Shown here: positions 49,852 to 59,802 of the stretch, piece by piece | How positions within the stretch are numbered: the first letter of the stretch is position 1 | How the letters are laid out: each line of letters begins with the position of its first letter | Assembly (NCBI GenBank): GCA_001600175.1 | Contig: BCJC01000001.1 | Location: 1,630,065-1,694,064, forward strand | Reading direction: 5' to 3' | DNA: 64,000 nucleotides | Source of the DNA: Erythrobasidium yunnanense | Lineage: Eukaryota > Basidiomycota > Cystobasidiomycetes > Erythrobasidiales > Erythrobasidiaceae | Position numbers and translations under genes: made by a program | The notes under the pieces: generated by a model | What the model was told of the DNA's origin: nothing | What the model saw: the letters and a program-made list of their open reading frames with translations, nothing else | The model's database searches: none

Positions 49852-52800
49852 CTACCTGATTATAGTTACTGAGTCTGCTATTCTACCTAGAGCAGATTTT
49901 TCAGTCGACTCCCCGAAGACTTGGTCGAAGGTTTTCTTGGGATATCTATCGTAGTCGCTCCTAAGCTGTATATAGGGTCGCAGCAAGCGCCGATCCACAC
50001 GAGCAAGATGCTCGGCTTCCAGGAATGATTTCAGAACGTCTACTTGAACTTCGAAGAGCTTGCCCAGTTGCCGAAGCATCTCGAAGCGTTCTGTCACGAC
50101 TGGAATCGTATAGCTTGCCATTGCATCTTGATATGCTGCTAGATCTTTGGTAAGCAGGATCGTTCCTGTGTCGCCGACGGGGAATTTCTTGAAGTGTTCA
50201 AGCAGGAGACTTGTTACAGGATCGATGTCAGCGCTATACATCGCAATCAAAGAGAAACGAGAGCTTACCTATGGAAAGTGACTCCGATATCCGTCAGGAG
50301 GCCTTCTTGGTTCTTACCGGTCACACTCGCAACGACGATGTCTCTGATCCTCGTCACGAAGCTACAGCAGGCGGCACATGGCTCTGTCTTTTCCGTCTCG
50401 AAGAGGTTCGCATCCGTTTTAGGCTTGAAGTCTAGCTTCTTCTGCCTCGACAAAAGAGTCGATAGCCAAGAGGTGATGGCTGTGAGAGCAAGGGAGCTCG
50501 ATCAGCACCTAAAACCGCAATGTATACCATGTGCACAGAAGATACTCACCGTCCGTAGCCCGCTGTATCAGATCATTGACCTTATTCTCAATCCTGCTGA
50601 GCATGCTCGAATTGAAGGCGGCCATCTCCCTCTTGTTGGCCAACGATGTTCCAGATAGGGGAAGAAGGGCAGTAGAGACATAGCGCTGCCAGAGCTGTAC
50701 TGCCATATCCGTTTCACGCACAACCCGAATTGCATCTATAGGCGGTTCGAGCTTTCCGTCCCATGTTGCTATATACGATATTGACCTGTCGAAGGCTACG
50801 TGAGGTTCGAGCGAGGTGAATGGGCTTTCAGAGACTTACGTATCCAGAGCAGTCTCTAAATAGGCCTGACAGAAGGTATCGCCCAGTGTGCGTAGTAAAG
50901 CAACAGCGTTCTTTGGTCTGAATACTCGTCTGAATCAGCGTCGCATTCGAGGCTAAGTCTTGGGTAGGACACGCACGCTTCTGCCGGGGGCGAGAGTTCC
51001 AACATCCTCCCTACAGCTTCGGCATGCCACCTTAGCATTCTCTCCGCTACCTCCAAAGAGACCTGGCCATCTCTATCTGAGATTTGTAGACCCGGAATAC
51101 CGTTTGCGTGTCCATCTATACTGGGTCTGCCAGAGGTTGGCGAGCTGACCGATCCATCGCTTTCCCGGCGCTTATTGTCGCCTAAGCTCAGGCCGCCCAG
51201 CTTCATGAGCTGCTTGAGACCTTTGCCGCCTTCTGTGGAGCCGTCTTTACCACCTGACGATTGTGCAGCATTCGTAATTTGGTTGACCATACGATCGAAC
51301 ACGGACGAGCTGTTCTGCTGCTTGATCTTCGAGTTGAGGCGCTATGAAGCCCGAATTAGCATGTCCTTCGCAATCAGAACCGGCCCAGATACTCACATGC
51401 CACTTGGTGAATCTAGCGAGATAGATAGCATACAGCTCTGTCAAGCTTTTCTGCTCTTTCTCTACATACTTGTCGATGTGAGGCTGGAATAATTCTTCAA
51501 GAGCGACGTCCAGCATCGTACTGACAGCCGCCGTGCTGGCTACGTTGCTGTTCGGAAGACTGCCTGAAAGTACGGATAGATTGGTCTGCGAGGACCGATC
51601 GACAGACCCTGCGACAGTAGTGGAAACAGCTGACGATGAGCGGAAAAAGTCCAGGGCTTTCAGATCCTCTATTAAAGAATGTGTTGAAGCCCGAGCGAGG
51701 TAGAGTATTCGTAGGAAGGCGAGAGTGGAAGAGGAGGAGGTGGTGTCGATAAGCTTTTCGACATAGGATTGGATCTGGTGGCATATTCGGACTTAGCATG
51801 TACAACCATCGCAGATGTTCTAAGCCGACTCACGACCTGCGCGAACACTCGCTGTAGGAAGACTTGCATGACAACAGGCGGGTTAGGGAAGACAGCCGTA
51901 ATGATTTTGCCTTCTTGATCTACGGTTATCCGAATCTCGTCGTATAGCTGGCTGAGAGAGCGTTCGGTTTTGGGAGCTTGCGCATCTGGGTCAGGGAGCG
52001 ACTCCCACCTAACATCCCAGATTAGCCGTTCTCTACATGTCAGTACGTATGAATGCTCACATCGGCGTTGACATGATAGCTGCAGGGTCTTGTATCCGGT
52101 CTTTTGTGATAAAGAAGTCGTGTTGATTGACGTATATTTGCACACACGACTGACCACCGTTGAAGTCAAGCAGAACCTTCGCACAGTGCTGGAACCCAAG
52201 TCGTGTGGTCAGCAATCAGCATGAAATCAGGTTGAAAAGGCGTAGCTGTCCCTTACTGCCATCATTTTCGGGTCGCCCTTCTTATAGTACCGATCGAAAA
52301 GCTTTAGCATATCCGTCTCAAACCGTTCGCAATATTTGTCAATAGCCTCTCTTGTCGCCTCTCCGCCTTCCACGTCTTCTATTTCTTTGGCTACGTTGGC
52401 CAGCCTTCTTGCTATGATGGCGACTTTGGCTCGCCCATCTCGACCTTCCTTGCGTAGTGCTTCGATGCTATGGGTCATTCGAGTTCAGCTTGTCTATCGG
52501 ACCAATCGAGAATTGCTTGACTTACCGGGTAAAATCGCCCTTCGCAAATTCATAGTAGTACGTGATGATATCTCGAGCTTCTGACGCTCTTGTCCGTAAT
52601 CTATCTAGCGACTCGAGCTCATCACCTGAAGAAGTCGAGGAGGCTTTCGTCAGTGATAGTCCCAAAGACCAAGCTGCTGACTGGAAACGCTTACCAACTC
52701 GCACGGTCGTCCTTCCAACTTCCGATATTCTTGTCTCGAGATTCTGAAAGCCTGTAGTGACGGCCTGCATGTATGATGCCTCACGTCAGTTCACCCGCCT

Positions 52801-53306
52801 AATCGATACCTCCATTCAACGCAGTACCCACATTGTAGTTGTTTCTCAGGTCCTTCACTTTGGTAGCATACTGCCTCTCTGCATTCGCAACATCCTTTTC
52901 CGATTCCGTCATCTTTGCGGTAACCTCTCGTCTAAGGGGAATGACCGCATCTACGGCACCTTCGAGAGCATTGATGAAGGGTTGTGGATCAAAGGCTGGA
53001 CGATGTGGGGAAGATGGGCCGATTAGGAATGCTTGACTGGCAATGCGCTAAAGGTTGCCCTACCTCCGCCATGCTCGCGGCTTTGAGCAATCAGACCATC
53101 AGTCAGACTACTAACGATAGCTGCGACATTGAATCCAGAAGCTTGAAAGGTTTCCAGGCTGAGATCTAGCGAAGGCGCAACTTGCGACCGCTGATGCTGG
53201 TTGTTCGCATGGCCCGAAGCGGTCGCCGGTGTTGCTGGACTCGTCGCAGCTGAAGCATACTGATAGTTGTGGTAGTTTGTGCCAGATCCAGTGTTGGGCC
53301 TGCTCA
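49852..53306 (-). CDS. SEC10: Exocyst complex component Sec10
   Basis: Subunit of the exocyst, the tethering complex for secretory vesicles at the plasma membrane. Many short introns. In order: SLETFQASGFNVAAIVSSLT, FDPQPFINALEGAVDAVIPL, RREVTAKMTESEKDVANAER (coiled coil), GFQNLETRISEVGRTTVRVG, EARDIITYYYEFAKGDF, GRAKVAIIARRLANVAKEIE, YCERFETDMLKLFDRYYKKG, DPKMMAHCAKVLLDFNGGQSC, VQIYVNQHDFFITKDRI, MLDVALEELFQPHIDKYVEK, LTELYAIYLARFTKWH, LERMLRWHAEAVGR-type region, LLRTLGDTFCQAYLETAL, and a C-terminal LLTKDLAAYQDAMASY, LGKLFEVQVDVLKSFLEAEH, ARVDRRLLRPYIQLRSDY. Stop at 49852-49854. Start set at MSRPNTGSGTNYHN (53306); in-frame ATGs at 53394 and 53520 are alternatives. Expected length about 900 residues. 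Confidence 0.9.
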
Positions 53307-53601
53307 TTCTTGCATCTTTCGGCCTGAAAGGAAGCGGTGTATCGGTCTTCTTAGCTCCAACACCTTTCGGATATTGCAAGAATTTCATGATCATGGCATG
53401 GTCCCTACACCTTTCTGTTCTGGCATGTCCGAACTCCTCTATGCCGCCTGCGAACGGGCAGTCCTCAATGTGATCCCAAATGTCTGCTTGAATCGCGCGA
53501 CAGATCCCATTCAGTACCATATCCTGCTGGGTCTAGCATGTACAGCTGGTTCTGCTTTTGGTTACGCTCCTCCTTCCCTGTCTGAATGCTGGGAATCCTT
53601 C

Positions 53602-54021
53602 ATGCAAGCTCACGACAAGCGCGACAAACAGGCTGTCCAAATGCATCGTGGTGGAAAGGCGTTCACGAAGCATTCACACCGCGACAGTTCTGGCTGGTCC
53701 GTCATACACGAGTCTAGTAGTGCAGCAGCAAGTTGACTGGCTTTGCTTTACAGGTGGGGAACCTCGACCGGCACAAATGCCGACAAGAATGCTGCTGCAG
53801 AAGCTGCGTATCACAGGATATGGAGCAATGCTAGCTGGCGAAACGTGTTCTGGCTACCTCACCGAGTGCTAGCATATGAAGTCCGAGTTCAGGAAGGGTA
53901 TGGACTGAGATTCCAGCAGGATACGAAGCTTGTTGGGCAAGACGGGCAATGGATGTTTCGTGGTTTCGTAGAACCTCCAATGGAAGGAGATGCAGGACAT
54001 AAAAGCAAATGGCGGCATTGA
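53602..54021 (+). CDS. Small conserved fungal protein, function unknown
   Basis: About 120 residues. Starts MQAHDKRDKQAVQMHRGGKA; a 57-base intron (donor TG|GTCCGT near 53697, acceptor near 53752) was chosen because it joins SSGW in frame to WGTSTGTNADKNAAAEAAYH. The second exon reads RIWSNASWRNVFWLPHRVLA, YEVRVQEGYGLRFQQD, then MFRGFVEPPMEGDAGHKSKW and ends RH. The W/Y-rich pattern and the terminal RGF-EP-MEG-x-K-WRH look like a conserved fungal family; I cannot name it. No signal peptide or membrane segment. It is divergent from Sec10 with about 300 bases between starts and lies 90 bases upstream of the nucleotidyltransferase gene. Confidence 0.6.
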
Positions 54022-54111
54022 TTGCGATCAGAATGCTTATTGTACTCCTACGCACTTGTTTCCAACGTGACTCTGCTATCACGTCGCCTCCCAGGCTTTT
54101 CCTTCTCGCGA

Positions 54112-54912
54112 ATGGCTCCTGTTCTAGACATTGCATATACGAGCCGCTCTACATGGCCATATCGCACACCTGAAGATGTGAAGACTCGACGGCCTCTTCG
54201 GATAGCAGTCATGGATTCATCCTGGAATCCACCTTCGAAGGCCCATTATCAGATCACGACTCAGAACTGCCCAAGCTACGATGCACATCTCTTGCTCTTT
54301 TCGTCCGTAAATGTCGACAAGAAGCCGCACGAGCTCATCAGGGAGCGAACAGACATGATGCAGTTAGTAGCGAAACGTATGCAAGATGACTACGAGCAAG
54401 CGACCGTCGCAGTCGCATCTCTAGCCGCTGCTACATTTGCGGAAAAGGCGCCCATCATCCTGAATCACTTCGCCTCTTCGGACATCAAGCCAACTCTCGT
54501 CTTCTTCATCGGCTTCGATACAGTGACACGCCTGTTCATGAAGAAGTACTATCACGATTCCGAGCAAGAGATGCAAAGGATAATGACGGACTTTTTCGAG
54601 AGAGACGGGTGCGAAGTCGTTTGTGCGAGGCGCGCAGTCGCACAAGTCGCTCAGAAGGATGTCGTAGATCAAGAGGAGGAGGAGCTGATCCAAAGACCGT
54701 TCGTCAAGCCTTTGGTGAACAGCGGGAAGCTAAGCTTCGCTAGTATCGACGGTACAGACGGAATCTCTTCTACCAAGATCCGCGAGTTGCTAAAGGAAAG
54801 CGGGAATGGCTTCAGCGACAGCCAAAACGAAGAGCTCAGCAAGCTTGCGCATCCGGAGATCATCCATTACTGCCAAAAGAATCGCCTTTACACGCATCCC
54901 AAGCTGCCGTAA
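54112..54912 (+). CDS. NMNAT/Pof1-like nucleotidyltransferase
   Basis: Single-exon gene of about 266 residues in the nicotinamide/nicotinate mononucleotide adenylyltransferase superfamily, closest in plan to yeast Pof1. The Rossmann-type start reads LRIAVMDSSWNPPSKAHYQI, where the family has S-F-N-P-P-x-x-x-H; the second His of the (H/T)-x-G-H motif is kept. Then HLLLFSSVNVDKKPHELI, ERTDMMQLVAKRM, PTLVFFIGFDTVTRLFMKKYY (G-x-D substrate region) and the nucleotide-binding ISSTKIRELLKE, followed by EELSKLAHPEIIHYCQKNRL. The Glu-rich insert VVDQEEEELIQRP is local. Start at 54112 fits the family; an upstream in-frame ATG at 54022 would add a 30-residue leader. Part of a duplicated block: a decayed copy lies at 58440-58976. 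Confidence 0.82.
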   Translation: MAPVLDIAYTSRSTWPYRTPEDVKTRRPLRIAVMDSSWNPPSKAHYQITTQNCPSYDAHLLLFSSVNVDKKPHELIRERTDMMQLVAKRMQDDYEQATVAVASLAAATFAEKAPIILNHFASSDIKPTLVFFIGFDTVTRLFMKKYYHDSEQEMQRIMTDFFERDGCEVVCARRAVAQVAQKDVVDQEEEELIQRPFVKPLVNSGKLSFASIDGTDGISSTKIRELLKESGNGFSDSQNEELSKLAHPEIIHYCQKNRLYTHPKLP

Positions 54913-55765
54913 GGCAGTCTGCCTATCACTGCCCTTTACACCTTCCGATCCCTCCTTATAATCGTCGGTACACCCCTTGCGCTCTGCATCGGAGATCTCG
55001 TGAGGCCAGCCTCTGCCCGTAATTTCTATGGTTGTCGAGCAACAGCAGTAGGAGAGCAAGGCCGAGGAGAAGTTGGCTCGCTTTACCATCTGCCCGAAGT
55101 TGGGACGGAGACTTGGTCCCTAACATGACTGAGGAAGGAAGCCAGATTGCATGATTTACAATCCGGGAGGGAGTGCAAGGTGACCAGGAAGCTTTCATTG
55201 TGCTACTCTATCCCTCACCGGCTTGTCCGACGCGCGAAATGGGAGAGGAGGTGAATGGAATGTCATTGGACATGCAGTAACACGGCCGCGCTCTCTGAGC
55301 TGGCATGCTGCCTTAGCATACGAATGTGAATGCGATTAGTCCGCGACAGTAGTAGATCGTGTCAACGGCTCGCCGGAAGTCCATACTGGCCTTAGCTTGT
55401 CGCTCTGCACCTGCATCAACAGGACTTCGCCAGCGCGGGTGGATCGAGCCTGGTCAGGCTGCAGAGCCATTATATAAGTAAGTTAAGCTGTGGTGAAGTG
55501 CTCCATCAGTAACTACACGGGGATCCGGCGCAAGCGGTGTCAGGCATAGCCGGGGGGAGCGACGCTGAACGGGATGTTCCTGATCGGGCAGGAACCCTGT
55601 CAATCGGACATTTCTCCGCAAAGCATTATACGCCTCGCGTCCTCGTGGTCAAGACTACATATATGAGAGAGCTTTTCTTCTGCTCTCTTTTCCTTTCCTC
55701 GTTCCTCCCTCTCTCTATCTTCTTCAAGCTACTTGAAAGCACATACAAAGCTAGTGGCAAGGAAC
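54913..55765. other. Intergenic and promoter of Cys-rich protein A
   Basis: About 850 bases. The last 250 bases resemble the region upstream of Cys-rich protein B: both contain GTTCCTGATCGGGCA (55576-55590 here, 59633-59647 there) and a pyrimidine-rich leader. A TATAT motif lies near 55655. No gene seen. Confidence 0.5.
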
Positions 55766-57907
55766 ATGAAGTACCTTGCAGTAGGCTTCCTTGCTGCAGC
55801 AAGCCTGGCAACGGTCTCAGCCCAGAAGTCGAAAGTAAATCCGCCTAACCACTCCGAACCAGGACCACGTACGTAGCTTTCTCCGCAAGGCTTTTCAGCC
55901 CATCAAAAAATGCAAGCTGACGTTCTGTGAGGTATGATAGAATACTACATCTATCAAGACATCGACTACATTTCTTACCCGAACTCGAGCACCACCGCTT
56001 GTCCGACTGTGAAGGCGATCCGTTATGTAGGCTCTGGTGCTTTGCGGAACCGCATACTATGTCACTGACTGCTCGGCTTAGAAATGCTACAGCGAAGGCA
56101 TCAAGAAGAACAGCTAGTAGGGCCACTTCTTCCGATTTCCCAGCCAATGACCCTTCCTAACGCATTCCTTGCCAGCTTTGCGGAACAACAATGTCTCTGC
56201 ACTCCTGACACCGCATACCAAGTCACTCAGTGCTTCGCCAAGAATTATGGCAACATGCCTTCCGGTTCTGCCAAAGACGCATACTACAATGATTATCTCG
56301 ATTATATCTACGACTGCTATTGCGGTGTAACTGGCTATGATGTCTCCTACAACACTACCAATAATCCTCCGACTCCCTGGGTCAAAGGCTATACAGGCGA
56401 CTGTATTGTACCTCCTGCTGGCGGATGCCCAGCCAAGCAGAGCGATAACTCTGGTAACCGCTTCCCTACACCTCCCTGCGGCTGCACACCGCCTCCAAAG
56501 CCAGTGAGTTGGTCAAAATGAGCCTGTTCTCTCGCACTGCCTGACTCTGGTATAGCCTCAACCAGCATGCCCCTCCGGCTATCAACGCGTAAACGACTGT
56601 TGTGTGCCAAACCCACCACCTCCGCCTAAGTGTGACCCTAGCTTCTACATTAACACGGATGGAGAGTACGCAGTCAGACAACTCTCAGATGTTGCATTCT
56701 CTGATGTCTTGCTTTGATATTCAGATGCGTTTGTCCTTACCCTGGTCAAGTCATTAACAATCAGTGTCAAGCACCCAGTTGCCCTGATCCAAACCAGATT
56801 CTGGTGCAGACGCCAAGAGCGGCTTATTGCGAATGGTGAGTTGGCAAATTGTCCGCCTTGTTTGGTGTTAAGTCAGCTTAAACTCTTGTTGCAGTGGACC
56901 TGGCTACGACGAGATTTTCCCGAATGTCTGTGACAAAGTCTGCCCGGCCGGCCAGGCTCGTCAAGGTCCACACTCTGTTTGCCAGCCAGTCTGCAGCGAT
57001 CCCAACGAGTTTTGGAATCCCAATACGCAAGTATGTCGTTTTGAACTTTCTAGAAGTCGCTCGTACTGCGCTCGTACTGAGACAGGATTTGCACAGGACT
57101 GCATCTGCGCCGATTGGCTTGGCTACCACATCAACCACGTAGGACAGTGTGTTCTAAATGCTTGCCAGCCAAACGAAGTGGTAAGTACAGGTGATCGTCC
57201 CAGCTCGCCAGATACTCAACAGCTTCTATGCAGTCCACTGCTTATGGCTGCATGTGCCCCGACGGCTTCTACTACGATGAGAACAACAATTGTGTTCAAG
57301 CTGTTTGCTCGGATCTGGTCTCCTCTTGCTCGCCAGATAGTCCAGCCTATGCTAGTACAGCAACGGAAATAGTGGTAAGTCTGTAAATTGCAGGATGTGC
57401 TTGGGCCATGCTGAAGAGTCTCCTCTCTCAAGTCATTCACGACAGCTCCACCTTCGTACACTCCGTACACTGCTACGACAACCTACAACACCAGCTACAA
57501 TAGCCTCGTGCCGTATTCGTCCTACACCCAGTCAATCCCGGTCGTGACTCTTGGCAATGCCACCACTACACAAAGCATTGTTAGCTTCACCTCAGATAGC
57601 AGCACTCCAACCGCGACTTCGGTAAGAGCTGCATTTGTTGATGCTCAGTATGCAGCTGAACAATACAACGCAGACGACTTCTAACTCGACTACGGATGGC
57701 ACTACTTCGACTTCAAGCAGTGAAGCCACCTCTGCAGAGTCTTCTACTACTAGCGACGATTCGACCGCAACCACCTCGACTGACGATTCGACTCCCACCG
57801 ACAACTCGTCAGCTAATGGTGGTTCAGCAACCGATGGTTCTCCCACTAGCCCAACGGCCAGGCCTCGTGTGAGACGAGCAAGGGCATGGAAGCGCGACAC
57901 TGCATAG
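55766..57907 (+). CDS. Large Cys-rich secreted protein with Ser/Thr stalk, copy A
   Basis: Predicted extracellular protein. Signal peptide MKYLAVGFLAAASLATVSAQ, then KSKVNPPNHSEPGP. About ten exons; spliced segments: YYIYQDIDYISYPNSS, CYSEGIKKNSYFAEQQCLC, TPDTAYQVTQCFAKNYGNMP, DYLDYIYDCYCGVTGYDVSYN, GYTGDCIVPPAGGCP, PTPPCGCTPPPKP, ACPSGYQRVNDCCVPNPPPP, CVCPYPGQVINNQCQAPSC, YCECGPGYDEIFPNVCDKVC, SVCQPVCSDPNEFWNPNT, CICADWLGYHINHVGQCVL, YGCMCPDGFYYDENNNCVQAVC. These resemble serial EGF-like or other small disulfide modules. A Thr/Ser stalk (TATTTYNTSYNSL ... TSSSEATSAESSTTSDDS) follows. The end is basic, PRVRRARAWKRDTA, with no hydrophobic GPI signal. An adhesin, wall protein or effector role is inference. 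Tandem paralogue at 59803. Confidence 0.8.
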
Positions 57908-58439
57908 GGACCCATCCATTCCCTCCGAACAAGCGCAGGAGCCAGAATTGCAGAATGAACGTTTTCTGCTCTACCAAAAGGGTCTTTTTCCTGAATAACG
58001 CCCTTCTCAGCATGGTATCTAGTTGGTTTGTACGCATACAGCATAGGCAAAATAAACCCTGCGATCCCAGCATGGCACAATAAGCTAGCTGGGCAGGAAG
58101 GACATTATATATTTCGAGGGGTTGTGCAAAGCGTGACATTCATTGCAATCAGATGCCCTTGAGGGATTGACTCATTTCAGATTCGGGCTTGCGCTCATAC
58201 ATACTCATTCTGTTTCTGCCAGTTCGGCGCTTACCACGCTATCCGGCCTCCTGTGCCGGATGCTGCATCGTGTGCGAGCCGCCCATCATGGCCACGCCCT
58301 GCTCCCCGAAGATGGGCAGTCTCGACGACCTCTTCAAAGAGCTGGCGTGTATTCGTTCTGGAGTCCACCCTTTACGGACAGACTATGCCATTGACAAGAT
58401 AGACAAGACAAGGTGTCTCATCGCACGAAATGCATCCTG
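57908..58439. other. Spacer between Cys-rich protein A and NMNAT remnant
   Basis: About 530 bases. A plus-strand open frame from 58189 runs into the NMNAT remnant but its first part (MATPCSPKMGSLDDLFKEL) does not match the intact gene, so it is not called. Confidence 0.4.
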
Positions 58440-58976
58440 TGCCGTCCTGAACTGCAATTGTCGATACGACAAGGCGCGAGACGAGCTCAAGGGCGAGCAC
58501 GCGATGACGGTCCAGGCGATAGTAGACAAGCATGGGCAAGATGAAGACATGCTAGGAAACGCCGAAATCGCGCGTCAACCGCTGCCACTTCTGGGCAAAG
58601 GCCTCCAGCATCTCCTCCGTAACATCGCTTCTCGAGACATCGTTCAAGGCCGTGGTCCTTTATTTCAGGTCCGACACAGTCACGAATCTGTTCATTGCAA
58701 AGTACTAGCATAGATGCGAGCAAGACTTGCAGGAGGACAATGTCAGGTCTTGTATTGAGATCGTTTCGTCGAGCTATTCTTTACGGCCGGGTGCTGCGCT
58801 TGGGTCGTATAGACCGCACAGACGAAGTCTCGTCTACTAAGATCAGATCCATACCGGGAATGGACTGGAGCATCGTCCTTAATGAAGAGCTCAGCAAGCT
58901 TGCACATCCGAAGATGATACGTTACTGCTTGCCAGTTGGCTGCTATCTGGCATCACAGATCAATCTCAAGCTCTGA
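58440..58976 (+). pseudogene. Decayed copy of the NMNAT/Pof1-like gene
   Basis: Remnant of the gene at 54112. Matching islands: YDKARDELKGEHAMTVQAIV corresponds to VDKKPHELIRERTDMMQLVA; nucleotides around 58630-58745 align with the stretch encoding SSDIKPTLVFFIGFDTV to the EQEMQRIM region (shared CACAGTCACG.ATCTGTTCAT-like run); and DEVSSTKIRS with LNEELSKLAHPKMIRYC corresponds to DGISSTKIRE and EELSKLAHPEIIHYC. The N-terminal nucleotide-binding start is missing, a stop ends the first frame at 58713, part of the middle is deleted and the ISSTKIR segment continues in another frame. So it cannot make the enzyme. It sits in the same place relative to Cys-rich protein B as the intact gene does to A. 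Confidence 0.75.
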
Positions 58977-59802
58977 CAAGCCTCTTTCTCATTCATTAAA
59001 ATCGTCTCGGTAGCGCATCTCCTTGGAAATTTCCTCGGCCCAGCTCCGCTAGCGGTACGCTTTCTCACCTCAATGCAAGCAAGACATTGAGCAATTGGAA
59101 TAGTAACAAGCTCGACGCATACCACTGGCAGCGGATGGCTCTGCAAACGGATGGGTGACAGCCCTTCTGGCTAAGAGATGGAAAGTTCAAGGTCAATTCG
59201 AGACGTGGTCGCAGCCCCCAGTCCGTGCAGGCGCGATGAAGAATTAGCCTATGAACTCGTGGGCTGCTTCAAACAGGAATGGCCGACGACCTATCTGTCT
59301 ATAGTGAATATGGCTTTTCGTCGGCAGGAGGTGAGCTTCTTCGGCCACCCGCCCACATAGACGGGACAGCTGCGCCCAGACCTGTTTGAGAATACGCTAT
59401 ACCACAGAGGTCCGAAATCCAGCACGGCCTCGGCGAACAGCTGTATTTCTAAAATACCACCATTTCAGATGCATCACAGCATGCATCGCCAGCGTCTAAG
59501 GCTTATGCTTCTTTCAGCTATACAGCATTAGCCTTTATGATGTATGCGGTAATGGTAAGAGTGTGCATCTACGTGGTGATCCGGTGCAGGCAGGCACCGC
59601 CTGCCCAGAGATAGCCGCCGACCGAACGGGAGGTTCCTGATCGGGCAATAGACCCGTGACAGCAGGCACCGTTTCCGCAAAATACCACACGCCTCGTGAT
59701 GCTCGCATACTACTATAAATAAGAGCTTCTGCTTCTTTCTTCCCTCCTCTTTCTTCATCCCTTCAAGGTCTCTGGAAGCCGACAACCAAGAAAGTGACCA
59801 AG
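58977..59802. other. Spacer and promoter of Cys-rich protein B
   Basis: About 830 bases. The last 230 bases resemble the promoter of copy A (shared GTTCCTGATCGGGCA at 59633-59647). A TATAAATA box begins at 59714, 89 bases before the start codon. No gene seen in the rest. Confidence 0.5.
59714..59721 (+). promoter_or_regulatory. TATA box of Cys-rich protein B gene
   Basis: TATAAATA lies 89 bases upstream of the start codon at 59803, followed by a pyrimidine-rich leader (CTTCTTTCTTCCCTCC). Position and sequence fit a TATA-driven, regulated fungal gene. Confidence 0.5.

Noticed and set aside
53269-53736. Plus-strand 155-codon frame opposite Sec10
   Set aside because: Its first part is the antisense of the Sec10 N-terminus; only the piece from 53602, spliced to the exon at 53753, belongs to a real gene.
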